DNA from: Albula goreensis
Taxonomy: Eukaryota; Chordata; Actinopteri; Albuliformes; Albulidae
NCBI GenBank assembly: GCA_022829145.1
Contig: CM040764.1
Location: forward strand, 5,134,875-5,198,874
Reading direction: 5' to 3'
DNA length: 64,000 nt
This document shows, piece after piece, positions 32,535-52,279 of the stretch (its first letter is position 1; every line of letters starts with the position of its first letter). The notes under the pieces were generated by a model. It was not told the DNA's origin. It saw nothing but the letters and a program-made list of their open reading frames with translations, and did not search any database. The translations under genes and the position numbers were made by a program.

Positions 32535-33264
32535 GTAAGGGGTTTGCTATATGCCTTCTGTATATACATCGTGCTTTGCTTCTTTTAGTTAAACGTTACC
32601 ATCGGTATAGCTAACCTGCGTGGCCTTACTTGCAACAGCTTAGCCTACAGGATCAAACCTTAAGAGTTGTTATTAACACTAGAACTGTCAGGATTATGTA
32701 TACAGTAAACCAGAAATTGACAGCATGTCTCCAACAGGAGACATGACAACCTGTCTGCTTGTCATCATCGTGACTCGATCTGTACGCACTCCAATAAAGT
32801 TAGTCGAGCTTATTGTAGCAATTGTAGTAATCCTTAAACATTTACAAAGTATTATTCCTTATTTATTTCCTTTTTCCAATTAATAGCAAACATATGAGTG
32901 TGAAATGTAAACAGTAAAAATGTTAATATATTTTATATACTGCAAAATGTCTACTTATTTAGCTGTAATTGCTTATGTCAAGGTGTTTTGTGATTGAAGC
33001 TTTTAGGAATTTTTCTCAAGGCCCCGTAGCTCCCTGTGGCCCCATTTTGGCCCTTGAGGCCCCCTTTTGAGAACCATTTTGCAGGAGTTTCAAAACTGGT
33101 AGGCCTCATCAGCCATCACAAAGACACAGAGAAATGACACTAACACTAGTGATTTGTAAACCTAGAGGTAATGTGATATTGAGAAAAAGTAAACTGATGC
33201 GCCTTAATAAAAATATGTCATTTTGAAATTTAATTCCATTTCAGGTTATAAATTATCTGGAACC

Positions 33265-36200
33265 ATGGCAGTGTTATTACCAGGGCTTAGAGCAACGGCC
33301 AAGTGGCTGAAGTCGCAGCCCGCTTCGCCTTTAGCTGCATTTGGGGTTGCAATCCCCAACTTTAACATGAAGCCGAGCATGTTGCCACGGCACGCAGCAC
33401 TGGGACACGTTCGCCTCGTACACGCTGCCAAGTCCAGCCCGGGCGATGGCACAGGGCCACGCAGGCTACCTTTTGCTACCGTTAATGAGCAGGACCTGGA
33501 CTACTTCAGACGCCTGTTGCCGGGCAGAACCATCACAGACCCAGATCTGCTGCAGTCCGGCAACGAGGACTGGCTGAAGTCTGTGAAAGGTGAGCTTACT
33601 TAGTGCATATAAACCACGCACAGAACTTAACACAATTCAGCCTTCAGGAGGATGGAGGAGGTTTCAGCCAATGTAAATATATGCTTATTATCTATATGTA
33701 TGTGTATTGGCAGACAGTATGCATCAACTACCTAACAACTACCTGTACCCATGTAATTACTCTCTAGATCGTCATCATCACAAAATTTATACGATTTTGG
33801 ACTTGACCTGTAGGTGTCATGAGGAAGATTTCCTCTAGATGCATATGAGTACTGGACCTGAAAGAAAAATAAATAACAGGAACCATAGACAGGAAATTAA
33901 TTTCATACACAGGAAGCCTAGGTCCATCTCCTCTGTCTCTTCAGGCTCCAGTGAAGTGCTGCTGAGACCACAGAGTACGGAGGAGGTATCTCAGATTCTA
34001 AGGTATGGGTCCTTCCCTCGTGTACAAAACATTATTTGGCTTCAGTTCCTTCTTAAGAGGACAAATATCACGCACTTCCTGGCAGCATTTGACATTTCAT
34101 TGTCACCTCTATATGGCTCTTGAAGATACTGCAATGAGCGGCGACTGGCGGTGAACCCTCAGGGCGGGAACACGGGGCTGGTGGGGGGGAGTGTGCCAGT
34201 TTCGATGAGATCATCCTCTCAACCGCCCTCATGAATCAGGTCATGAGTTTCGATCACGTCTCTGGTCAGTATCCTTGATGTCGCCCTCCTTGGTCTATGT
34301 TGAGCGTTCATTGTCTGCCCAGCCATGTGGAGTAGTGCTTAAGGCAGGGCTGTTAAACTCAAGCTGTGAATAACCCATGAAAATGACCCGCCTCCTCCTT
34401 TCAGGTATCCTCACCTGTCAGGCCGGGTGTGTGTTGGAGAACCTCTCCAGCTACCTGGAGGAGAAGGACTTCATCATGCCCCTGGACCTGGGGGCCAAGG
34501 GCAGCTGCCAAATCGGGGGTAACGTGGCGACCAACGCAGGGGGCCTGAGGCTGCTGCGCTATGGGTCACTGCGCGGGACTGTGCTGGGGTTGGAGGTGGT
34601 AAGCCACGGCAGGCCCGCATGCGGTGGTTTGGCTCGTGATCCTGAGTTTCCCGCTCTTTTTTATGTAAAGACAATCTGTATCTGGTGCAAGTTTCACTGC
34701 ACCAGATACAGGTAACCAAGGCACAAATGAAGAGCTCATGGGTTAGTTTTTTAAATAAAAACACAAGTTCAGCCAAACTACTCCTATTAAATGAGCAAAT
34801 GAATAAGCTTATGGAATTCTGTCTCACCTGCATCTTTTCCGTTGCCGATACTTGCAGGTTTTGGCCGATGGGAAGGTTTTGAACTGCCTCGCAACTCTGA
34901 GGAAGGACAACACAGGCTATGACCTGAAGCAGCTCTTCATTGGCTCTGAGGGGACACTGGGGGTCATCACTGCCGTGTCCATCCTGTGTCCACGGAAACC
35001 CCGGGCAGTCAATGTGGCTTTTTTGGGTATGGCATCAGGGTTTTTTAAAAATGCAGCCCTGGCCACAGTACCTCAGGTGATGAGTATTAGGATAGCCATG
35101 TTGTTGTTCTTGCACAGTTATGAAGTGTGGCATTTCCCTTGTACTTGCAGGGTGCTCTACCTTCCAGCAGCTCCTGGAGACGTTCCAGTGCTGTAGGGGC
35201 ATGCTGGGAGAAATCCTGTCAGCTTTTGAATTCTTGGACAGTGCCTGCATGAGACTTCTGGAGAAACACCTGAAACTGGTCAACCCCATAACAGGTAAAG
35301 ACGATTACAGACCATCCAGCGATCGCATGTGAATCGGAAGACCATCATTTGATCATGCAGTCTTTTCGGTGGTCGTGCAATAGGAGTGGGCATGAGAACG
35401 TTTTTGAGGACAGGAGCATTTAAAATGAATATCGGCTCACCTTGCAGAGAGCCCGTTCTACATCGTCATAGAAACCGCGGGGTCCAATGCTGCCCACGAC
35501 GAAGAGAAGCTTCACAACTTCCTGGAAACAGTGATGGAATCGTCGCTGGTTACCGACGGGACAGTTGCGACAGAAGATGCAAAAATTAAGGTCTGGCCTC
35601 TTTCCCGACTGCAACATAGATCAATTGGTCCATTTTTATTTGTGACAAGGAAAAAGGGAAATACTTATATATAAATATTGGTCTGACTGTTGTTCTAACT
35701 TCTTTTCATTGGTGCAGGCACTGTGGGCGATGAGAGAACGTGTCACTGAGGCTCTGACACATGATGGCTACACCTACAAATATGACATCTCCCTGCCCGT
35801 CGAGAAGATCTACCAGCTGGTAACCGATATGCGCCATCACCTTGGAGACAGGGCGAAGAATGTGGTTGGCTATGGACATGTCGGTGAGATGTGTTTACTT
35901 TCCTTTCACCAAAAGGAAAAATACCCATTTCTGCATTAACTCATTTTGATAGGCATATTTGGGTCAATTCAGATACTGTAAAAACAAGAATTGTAACAGT
36001 CCTTTAGCCAAACTGCTAAATTAAAATCCTTGCTTATGCAAGCTAACTCACTCACTGTTGTAATACACTTAAACTGCTGTACCCAGGTGCCTTATAAGCA
36101 CACACTGTGTGGGGCAAACCAATCATCAGCAGCGATTTCTGAGTAACCCACCCCCCTCTCCACAGGTGACGGAAACCTCCACCTGAATATCACCTCCCCC

Positions 36201-36428
36201 ACCAAGGACCCCACCCTGCTGGCGGCCATCGAGCCCTACGTCTACGAGTGGACGGCGGGTTGCCGGGGCAGCATCAGCGCGGAACACGGGCTGGGCCTGA
36301 AGAAGAAGAACTACATCTACTTCAGCAAGCCCCCCGAGGCCGTGGCCCTAATGGGGAACATCAAGAGCATGCTGGACCCCCATGGGATCCTCAACCCCTA
36401 CAAGACCCTTCCAGACAACCTTTGCTGA
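33265..36428 (+). CDS. d2hgdh: D-2-hydroxyglutarate dehydrogenase, mitochondrial
   Basis: A mitochondrial FAD enzyme that oxidises D-2-hydroxyglutarate to 2-oxoglutarate and passes electrons to ETF. Nine coding exons: 33265-33589, 33945-34002, 34126-34264, 34405-34598, 34858-35026, 35151-35294, 35448-35590, 35718-35883 and 36166-36428 (stop TGA 36426-36428). The product is about 533 residues once the missing base is counted; human is 521. Residues 1-60 form a basic presequence ([18 protein letters not shown]). The FAD-binding PCMH domain carries [12 protein letters not shown], then [18 protein letters not shown] and [13 protein letters not shown]. The C-terminal domain carries the metal-binding [12 protein letters not shown] and [11 protein letters not shown] motifs. 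Oddity: exon 34126-34264 is one base short for its splice phases, with the frame breaking at 34198-34201 between VP and FDEI. The donor gtctgg after 35590 is weak. It is probably an intact gene in the organism. Confidence 0.95.
34677..34710. repeat. Perfect 13-bp inverted repeat (hairpin) in a d2hgdh intron
   Basis: tgtatctggtgca (34677-34689) and its exact reverse complement tgcaccagataca (34698-34710) are separated by an 8-base loop, in the intron between exons 34405-34598 and 34858-35026. Confidence 0.85.
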
Positions 36429-37520
36429 TGGAGAGCCATTTGGGCCTGGTAGGGCCCTCAAAAACAGTTTCCGCCGACTGCCTTACACACAGTTGTGCAG
36501 TGCGGTAACCAGCCAGATCATACTCCAGAGTATTCACAAAGGGCTCAGGGACTCATTGGGAAAGCAAGGCTTCACAAACCCTGGAATGGGTGGAGCTATC
36601 CCATGCTGTCGGTCACTGACAGGTGCTAGCCAATGAAGATCTCTGAATCAAGTGAGGCATTTATTGCATCATTCATTTTGGCCTGTTTTTTTTTTTTACC
36701 TCCACACACACGCACTTTGTTTTCCAACCAAATTTTGAATTTTGTAGGAAAATAAAAAACAAAATTTGGCAGGATAAAGAACTACAGAACTGTCACAGCA
36801 GAACATGTTCAGTTGTTATCACGGAAACGGTTCGTAATACAACAATTGATTGAATGGATTTAAATTATGTATGTTTCATGTTAATTAAATCTTAATAAAT
36901 GGGTTTGCTGATCAATAATGAAATAGAATGTCCACTCTTGATAGGTGAGTTAGATATCTGCTTTAAGAACTGTCTGTAATTTAAAACCAACTGATAACAA
37001 ATACATAGTCGTACCTAAAAGGTTGAAATTTTCACAAATGCATCACCACGGTACATGATCGGAATTTAACATGTGGAGTATCTTAATCGCTGGTATGACA
37101 GTTGCTATTAACTCGGCTACAGTAAGCAATCTGTCCAACTATCCCTATTGATAAATATGAAGTGCTAATTAAATTGATCAGTGACACATCTGTTTTGCTC
37201 ATTGATAAAGGTGCATGATATTAAAGAGCCACAAGCACATAGCCAAACGCAACACTTTGCAATGGCTGACTTGCTTCTTTTAGATAATTTGTATAATCAT
37301 GCTTTGGGGAGCGGACATATCTTCAGAGACTGCATTTTTATTTTCTCAAGTAAAAAAGTAAAAATGTAAGTTTGTGAATGAGGCCCATGGTGGGAATATT
37401 ATGTTTTTAATTCTATTGCAATCCTCCAACGTAGTAATAGAAAACAGTTCGGAATACTTTTTGATTTTCCAATAAATTGCCAAACTTTACTTGTAAATTA
37501 GTTGTAAATAAAAGAGCAGA
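36429..37520 (+). other. d2hgdh: d2hgdh 3' UTR with alternative poly(A) signals
   Basis: AATAAA occurs at 36751-36756, 36894-36899 and 37507-37512. Any of the three could end the transcript; the last lies only about 80 bp from the poly(A) signal of the convergent receptor gene. Confidence 0.5.
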
Positions 37521-37574
37521 TGATATAAAGAACCGTTTTGCCTTGTTTGATTTGGGGAAAAAAAGATTCCGTTA

Positions 37575-40500
37575 GGCTGCTGTGAACATGTCTTTATTGC
37601 ATGTACAAAAAAAACAACACAAAATAAGCAACATAAAAAAAATGTTAAAACAAATGTGCCATTTTAAAATGGACTCTTTACTGTGCCACTGCAATAGAAG
37701 TTTATTTTGCAATTATGACGTGCAGTTTGAGTAACACTGACGCAACTTCGGAGACACTACACTGTGTTACAGAGGTGGCTTTGTCATTGCACCTGGAGAA
37801 AATCAATAAATAGCTCACATTAAATGCACAGTTGAGTCGTCACTAGTCAGTGTAAATTTGTAGCCATCTTCGCTGTATGTGCTACTCTCAAACCTTTCAA
37901 CATCCGATACGTTTGAGCCCCTTGCTATACCATCATTACTTGCGTTCTAGTTGTTGGCGACATCAAATCCGCTCGTCAGACCCTTTGGTAAAAAGACTAT
38001 GGGTGGCACCAGTCTGTCAGTTGCCCACGTACACTAGAGATAGATTGGGCAATGTAATCTAATTCTAATTGGACCGAAATTGCTTTCATCCTCTGGATTG
38101 GGTGTTTCCATACTATGACAGTGTAGATTTGGAGCCACACAGAATATAGTTATAAAACAACTGGCTTTCTGGACACCACCAAGTGTCCAAGTGGAACAGT
38201 GTGATCAGCCCCACCGCAAACCTCAACAACAGACTCATGAGAAAGTGGCAGCACACGACTCCTAAGAGTCACATGACGAATAGCCTCGACTACTTTTCCT
38301 CACTGCAGGTGCAAATTCAATCGCATATTGCCTGCACTGTCAGAAGAGTCATCCATATGTTCGGTGTGCCACGCAAAAGTCCCATTATGACTTCTTACTG
38401 ACTTCACACTAGACTGCTTGCTGCTTTGTCTTCCCTCCCATTTTAAGCTGATAGAGACTGCATCCTATGATAAACTCTCATTAAACCCATTCCCTCCCTC
38501 TACAATCCGTGCAACAGGTCCAGGAAAAACCCAACTTTGTCAGGAAGTGTCCAATATGCTGGTTGCCCTCAGCACAAACTGCTGAATGGCTGGCTTGGTT
38601 GATGAATCGCAAACTTGAAGCTCTTTGCAGAGCAGGAAATTGAAATAATCGTTTTGTGTCAGTTTGCAAATTCAGGTGGATAGCTAGCAAGCTAAGCTCA
38701 TAAATTACCAGAAGAACCAAAGAAAAGCCAAATATTGCTAAATATTGTAATTATAATAAAATATTCTCAAGTACAAGCAGTCATACAAGCCATCCATTCG
38801 ATAAGGATACGATGCCTGTGATCACATGTCCATTGTCAGGTACTGAGTTACTGTGCCAGTTAAAATGAAACATACAGATCAAGCAAATTAGGCAATACAG
38901 CTTTTTGTTCACATAACTGGTAATTTTTAGTAGTGTATATAGGAGATACTCGTTTATACATAATTTATTAAATATTAGCTATTTAGTGTATTTCAGAGTT
39001 ATGAACAACCTTTATCATCACGTTTGTAATTCTGGAGTCCTTGACATAAACGGACAATTCTCTTATAAAAAGGAACCCAAAAAAAAAAGACTTCATTTGT
39101 TATCTTCAGTGTTTTTCAGAGTACTCTATCTGAAATCTAATGCATTCACAGTTTAGAGCTCACAATGGAAAAAGGAATCGTCTTTTTTCCCTTAATTGTG
39201 TAATCTGATGATATTCTGTCAGCAAATTTCTGAGAAAAGAAAACTCATGTACAAATGTGTTGTTACAAGCATGATTCTTGATCTTTCATAAAGGATATAA
39301 AAAAAAAATACCAAAACCTTGGAAATTCAAACATGTTTCTAAACCATGGTCTTAATTCTTGTTCCTCTTGACTTGGTACCTTAGGTTCTCTTGAAAATGG
39401 CTTAACTCATGAGAAAAAAAAAAAAAAAGAATAAATAAAACGCACACAAGCAGCCATTTGCATCTGTACCATAATCGCCAACTCACACCAAATAAACCGT
39501 GCAAACTCAAAACTAAAGAAACCCACAGATTCACATTGTAAATATGAAGCACACGATTTGTCCTTGTAAGGAAGAATATACCGTACGTGCCTGAGGACAC
39601 ATTCAGGCTGAAACGGCACTACCCCATCCCACCCTGACCCCGAGCAGGATTTCGGTCTTTGAGCTGAGATGAGGGAGCATACAGCAGAAACTGCAGCTTG
39701 CTGGGGTGATGTGGCGTGGCGAAACAGGCGGAGTGAGCGAATGGGAGACCTCCTGGCAGTTTCTTCTTGCTCCAAATCACAAATGGACCCATCAACTGGT
39801 TGTCTCTGATGGTGCTCAGTTTGGCAATTGGCTGTTTTATCAAGGGCTCTTTCAAAGTGGTATGCCAGCGCAAGCCTGCCCCTTGCGGTTTTGAACATGC
39901 TCTTTGCCAGTTAAGGCTCTTTTTGCTGTAAGTGGCTTGTGAGTCTCTTTAGCAATTCCTTCCTTAAAGTTATAGCCATTGCACAGCAAGGTGCTGCTAA
40001 GCCAGTCTGCCCCCAAACAAACCAAACCGTTTAATTTCTATATTTGTGGATATTTCCTAGTTTCCCAAAACTCAGAGGGCATTAATGCTCTTAAGGCTTT
40101 CAGTAACTGAGTACCAAGGGTTCCATCCCCAACGGCGCCATCTTGGTTTCAGCTGGTATCTAAAAATCGTATTGACTTTTTTGGAACACAGAATAAAAGA
40201 ACTGTGGCATGAAAACGTTAAAACCTTCATTCAAGATTTGTCAAGGGACCATTCTTGTTCAATAAGAAGAAATTAAAATAATAATGAAGGTGGAGAAGGA
40301 GATGAACTGCCATTTGAATTTAGCACTCTCCATTCTGTTCAAATTTCCCAGCAGTGAGACATGATTGTTAGCCGACTACGAAGACTAATTTTAACCCAAC
40401 AGCACTCCTGACTACAGCATGCAGTCTAAGCTAGCAAGTAACCAGACAGCTAGCTGAAAGCTTGCAGTGAGTTTGCTGCTCTGTTCCTCATCTTGATAAG

Positions 40501-42657
40501 GTAAAAGTATATAAAGTAAGGACAACACAGAATGGCAGGGAAAAGACTGTTGTGTACAGTATTGTGTAAATGTAGAATGTGTGGCTTGTTAGTAGGCCTC
40601 TAGCTAGCTGGTCTACTGTACCATTTCCTTGCAAGCTAGCGAATATTGTCATGCAGAAAAGTGCTCAGTTATTCGCCAACAATGACTATGGATTTTGAAA
40701 CCAGGACATTCGGAAAAGACCAGAAAATGTTGCGGCTGCATATTCATTCTCCTCCGAGAGGCTTTTTAACAATGAATAAATAGGCCCTATTTCGTTAACA
40801 GCATTTGTGATTCAATTAACCTGCTCACTGTCCTCAACCACTCAGATGAGAAAAACGGTGAGAAATCTATTCCCCCACCCAAGCAGACTGCATATCCCCA
40901 GAGAGACCAATTTACCAGAGGTCAGTGCAAGTTGTAGGTTGGTTGAGGACCGTCTTTACGCTTGAAAAAGGCTGTCGAATTAAAGGCTAAATTCCTTTTT
41001 TTAACCAACTGGAGGTGCTGGAAAGCCATTCCATGGCTTGAAGGACCTTTACATCCAAGTGAGATCAGACGAAGCTGGCAGGATAAACTGGTATTTGTGG
41101 AAAACAAACAATTTTACAGACGAGGAGAGGAAGACCCTGCTCTATGGAAGACCCACCTAACTTCTTAAGTCAACTGTCAACAGAATAGGTTTTGGAGACA
41201 CCCCCGTTTGAGTAGGCTAATTTATACTTTAAGTATCTTTGTAGCCATGAGGGTCCGTGCCAATATACACGAAACGATTATAGACAAACGAGGTCCACAA
41301 ATTACAAAAAAAGGCATCAGCATGGAGCTGTGACTTACCCTGAACCCCTACTCGAACAGAAAATGGCATAGATTTGAGTAGAGGCCGAAAGATGATTTTT
41401 ATTTCTACACACCATCTTCTCGGTATCTTTGTTTTCCTTCTTTTTAGTGTTTGGAGAAGCAGCGACCACGTTTATCATCAGCAAATGAATCTCTCACTTG
41501 TCATAGCTTGATTTGGATGCCCGTAAGTTCTCGGGAAGCATGTGAGCTCAAAGTTAGTGAACCCTGTGACGGTGGCTGTCCGTTAGCAACCACAAGGCCC
41601 CCCTTCTGAGACTCTTAAGTTAAGCCGTAGATGAACCTTTTTCGGACTCGAGCGGACAGCCACTTGACCCTCAGATAAGACCGCGCATGAACGACTCCTT
41701 GGAACAAATGCGTTGATCCACAAATGGCATCATTTCAGGCAGTGCATAAAGGGAGCACATGACAAAGCACAAAGAGACCCGGCTGAATGACGTTTGCCAC
41801 CTCAGAGACAAGACGGCCTCATGCTTCTAGGCGAACCGCTACAAAGCTGTAAAACACACATGGCGCTGGCCAATAGGAATACATATTCAAACAGTGATGA
41901 CATAGAGGGAGACCCATGGCACTTTTTTTGCAGACAGCATCGCAATGAGTTTCACAGCGCAATGTTGAGCGATTGTAACTGTGATCCAAATGACACCCCC
42001 CTTTCGGCAGTTTTGTTTGTGGCGGTGTGAGATTGGACGATGGAAGCGCTTCGGTAAACGAATCAGGAACAAGGGAAAAGGAAAATCGAAGGCACCCTGC
42101 CATTATACCTTTAGGAAACCCTAAGTGTTCACACGTGGAGTGTTGGATCATTAACGAGTGGGGGGGGAAGAGTAGCTTGTCAGATTCTGACATTTTTGGG
42201 GGAACAGGGAAGCTGATTGGCTGAGGAGACAAAGTCTTCCTGTTGGGGTCTCCCTCAGGTATGAGGGGGGTCAGCCTGGGGCCTCCTCAGCCAATGTGCT
42301 GCAGGGTGCTTCTACACAAATTTCAATAGCTGCCCTCCCTCACGGGGGAAAAAAAACTTGCTTTGCTGAACAAACACACATGCACCACATTGTTAAGGAA
42401 CAAGCCAGAGGTTATCTGAATGACAAAAAAAACCAACAGCAAAACCAACAATGGAAAATAAAAAAAACTACATCAAGAAGAAAAAAATTGCCCTTTTTTT
42501 TCTTCTTCTTGGAAAGCGCTTAAGTGTTTGTATGTGTGCCTGTTTGTGGGAGCTGGTAGGACCTTCCTACACTACCCATAAACGGCAAGCATGCAGGTAA
42601 CTTCCTGCTTCAGAGATCCCCCCCCCCCCCACCCCTAACCCAAACTCCAGGCCCCGT
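37575..42657 (-). other. Long 3' UTR of the ALK2-type receptor gene
   Basis: About 5 kb with no supportable gene between the receptor stop and a reverse-strand AATAAA (tttatt at 37593-37598, followed by gcatgtac). Reading frames of up to 163 residues on the reverse strand (39407-39898) end in poly-Phe and show no family likeness. A shorter UTR with an internal poly(A) site is possible. Confidence 0.45.
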
Positions 42658-48509
<5,852 letters not shown>

Positions 48510-49017
48510 CAGGTTCACTGCGCTGGGGAGGAGGAACGAAGGTTAGCAACTGGGTTACCAGCACAGAATTAACAGGCAATCTGCTTTTCCCTTCACCCCT
48601 ACGGTGTCCGGATTCAATCCCTCTGATAGATCCTAACCCAGAGAAAAAGGCAGCTCATATAGAAAACTGCATATCGTACCCAAACCTCGATGTATAAAGC
48701 AACTGTGCCCGCGGCTACCAAAGGGAGCATCTGACTGCGTTAGACTTCTTCTAGATGATCTGTGATTTAATCATGTTTAACTGCATGTTTCATGTGCCAT
48801 ACTCAAAAACTGAGGTTTTTGCCATCAGCAGCGCATCGCTGTCCTACTGGCAGAAAATGAAACGACCCTTAAAAAGAGGGAGAAAAACAAAACTATTCAT
48901 ATCAAAAACAGACCAGAGTAATTTCTTTCCTCTCATGCAATGGGGTATATTCAGTATTTCACAGCTGAGCAGTTGATTCACTTTGGGGAACAAGAGAGGC
49001 TCGGTTGTGTACACATT

Positions 49018-49055
<38 letters not shown>
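49018..49055. repeat. (TG)n microsatellite
   Basis: About 18 TG units in the first intron of the receptor gene. Confidence 0.9.
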
Positions 49056-49057
<2 letters not shown>

Positions 49058-49399
49058 CCATTGCCATGACAACCCCAGAGAAAGAGGCCCATTACCGAAT
49101 GACATCAAACGTGATTGGTGTGGAGGGCGGAACATTGAAATCACGAGTAGACAAGCACAAGTGCTTCAAAATATGCTCCATTAGGGGGTTTTACCAGATG
49201 CCACCGTCCACCCGTCAGCCCTTGACATGGGGCCTCCACTCTCATCCGATCCAGCCATTAGTAACATCCTCATTCAGCGGGACCACTCATGATTTTGATA
49301 CAAAATGTGAACCTCCTGCATTCAGACCCACATCGTAAATAAGGGCTGAGGTCTGACCCACATGAGAACTGAACAGGTTTCTGTAATGTCCGAGGTTTT

Positions 49400-52078
49400 G
49401 TTTTCCCTGCGCGGCTTCCCTGTCCATTTCGCAGTCGTGTTTCTTCAGCTTTGGTCCTGTGGGTTAACGGTCAGCGCTGATTTGGATATGCCAGTGGTTC
49501 CACATGGGGTGCAGGTTTTCCCCTTCGCCTTAAGTTCCAAGTTTCAAAACCAGACACCTTGTTATCTTAACTCTCATTTATTGATCCAGTTTGTCCTAGG
49601 TGATTCCAAATCTCCGATTCATTCTTAAATTGGTTGATACATCTACCTTCTAAAACACCTGGCGGATTCAAGGTTAAATCTGAAGAGCATACAAGCACTA
49701 CATACAAATGCAGAATGTGGACTAAGATAAGACCCGTTCTCCATTCTCATTACGCATTCTACACAACTTAGGGCAATAACACTACGGAAAAGTTATGTAT
49801 AGGCTGTGGAGTACATTTTGCAGCCAAATGTACCTTCAATTACAAATAAACTGTGAAGCAATATTTTCACTGAATGACAGGTAAATGGAGTTTTTAGGGT
49901 TTTAATAATGACATGTGGCATGATTTTAATGCAAAATTATAAAGTGAAATTAAAGACATTTGGCAGCTGGCTGCAAATAAATGAATGCAAACAAAGCTAA
50001 AATGTAGCCTATAGTTTTCTAAATATGTACTAATAAAAATGCAGATCAATGATATTGTTTATGACAACTTATTCTTTGACATTAACAATACACAGTATTT
50101 AGATTAATTGAATTATTATTATTGTTATTTGGTTTGGGTATACTAAATAAACCGATACAAATGACCACAAACCTGGTTTGGGTCTGCAAATCTTGCCTTT
50201 TGGAAAGCCAGAGGGAAATCACATTCATGTATTATTTTTCCATCCCTACAGTGCTTTGAAATCATTCCCCAGAGGACTAAAGAAGGGGAAAAGGACTGGA
50301 ACCAAACAGGCAGATCATGTTTCTAGAAACCTACACTAAACTTCACCCCACTAGCCACATACACGCATACATCAGAACAACTCGCTGTGCATGGCTGAAT
50401 GTTCAAGGTCTTGCTATACAGTGAAACTGGTTTACACATTCTTAATTACTACAGCAACAAATGTCAAGACACAGCTATTTGCAGAACCACTGGTATTATT
50501 ATGTTATGTAGGCTATTTATCTAATTGTTTTTTGCTATATCAAAGTTAATTTAAAACAGTGATCTCCCGGGTCTTCATTGCATAGAGAGAATCTAGCCTG
50601 CCTATTGGCTGACCTATCTGGTTAACTTCAACATCAATCAATACAACATGTAAAATATATTGATGGATTCTTAAGCGACTTTCCATCCTTGCTATTATGT
50701 TAAAGTTGGCTAGATAGCAACCCCAATTATAAAACCATATTGAAAGATTATTGAGACATTTGATGTATTTTCGATTAATTCGTTTGTTGTTGAATACTTT
50801 TACGAAGCAGATTAAGCTGTCAAGCAAACCAACTTTGTATCTGAAAAATATGCAGAGTTACACTGCTATTGAGATGGCTTCCATTGCATAAAGGGATAGT
50901 AAAAGGCTACCTAGGTAACGCTTACTACAAAAAACTGTCAGACCGATGCTATCTGGACACCACTACATAGCTCCCCTCAAGTTAACAAAGAAAACAGCTA
51001 ACCTGAAAATAATACCCTGACCAATATCGTGATCATTCGTCAATGTCACGATCATCCCAGAATCACCAATAATATAACTGGTTACATCCACAAAGAGTGG
51101 AAAAAAAACCTTAACACTAAAAAGTAGGTCCTGAGGGGGGCTACGCCTGTCTGTGAAGTGCGCGTCTTTAATTTGTCTCCGCCGCTACCCACTCAGACAC
51201 ATAGCCGCGACAGACGACATGGCACCACGACAAATTGGCTCTGCTTGGCGCCTGTCTGTGTGCAGTGTGGCGATATAGCTCCGGCAGTAGCAGACGTCGA
51301 ATCCTGCATGTTTGTCCCACGATCCCAGCATTCTCATAGCATCTCTGTCCACTTTTATAGTGGGTTAGGACCATCCACCAACTTACCACTCTAATGATCG
51401 ACTAGCTAGTCAGCGAGTGAACCGTCCATATCATCAACATAACACGCAATGGGGTGCGACAGACAGTGATTTTTCATGGAACAGATACCTAAGCACTTCC
51501 AACATTTGCTTTCTCGAAGGCAATTCAGCTGCAATTTAGTAACCCAGTCAGGAGACGAGCACTAACCATCGCTCAATCATCTATAGGTATACACGAAGTA
51601 GGCAGCAATCCTTAAGTCATTTCGAAATGCACCCCTAAACTATAATTAGTAGGCTACTGAGCATAGTTACAACTCTGTCACAGTCAATAACATGCTAGAT
51701 TAGCTAAGAACACAGCTAACTATTTGCTTGTAAAATCCCGTTACTTTGCTAGCTAGCAGAGCTCACTAACCCCAGTGCTTTGCTGGGTACCTAAGGCACC
51801 ACAACTGCTAGATTGCTGAAATTATTGCGTTGTACTTTCTGTGTTGAGAATATTCAGACACTGATTAGTGAGCAAGCACTCTATCTAGCTTCACCGTGTA
51901 CTACAAGCTAATAAACATGCACTAGCTAACATTAGCTAAATAATAGCGACAGCACCATCTAGCTGGATACCTTGCTAGCCAACTAATGTTAGCCAGCAAG
52001 CTAATCTGCACTGCGTCCTCCCATTTCCGAGACACAGCACCTACAGAAAACTGTTAAAAGATGTACACAACTTCTTAC
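49400..52078 (-). other. First intron of the receptor gene
   Basis: AT-rich sequence between the signal-peptide exon (ending 48522 at its acceptor) and the candidate non-coding exon at 52079. I see no other conserved exon. Confidence 0.4.
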
Positions 52079-52200
52079 CTTGATTAATTATATTTACACA
52101 TTTCCCGTGGTGCTTCCAATTGTGTATTCCCAATTAATCCTGGAAACGTTGGATTTTCAGAGGCAGATGGGCTACAAAACAACACAACACGACCGCCTCC
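52079..52200 (-). other. Probable 5' UTR exon and promoter of the receptor gene
   Basis: A reverse-strand donor (attaatcaag followed by gtaagaag) ends an exon at 52079. The upstream boundary is approximate. Confidence 0.4.
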
Positions 52201-52279
52201 TCGCCCACAGACACTGGAGTTGGTGATAAGAGGAGCGAATGTAATTACGTCATTACAAACGACAATCTCCTGCCAAGGA

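Noticed and set aside
39407-39898. 163-residue reverse-strand frame
   Set aside because: It lies within the long receptor 3' UTR, ends in poly-Phe from an A/T run, and has no recognisable domain.
41565-41665. Inverted pair gtggctgtccg / cggacagccac
   Set aside because: Only an 11-bp stem with a roughly 70-base loop in UTR sequence; not distinctive enough.
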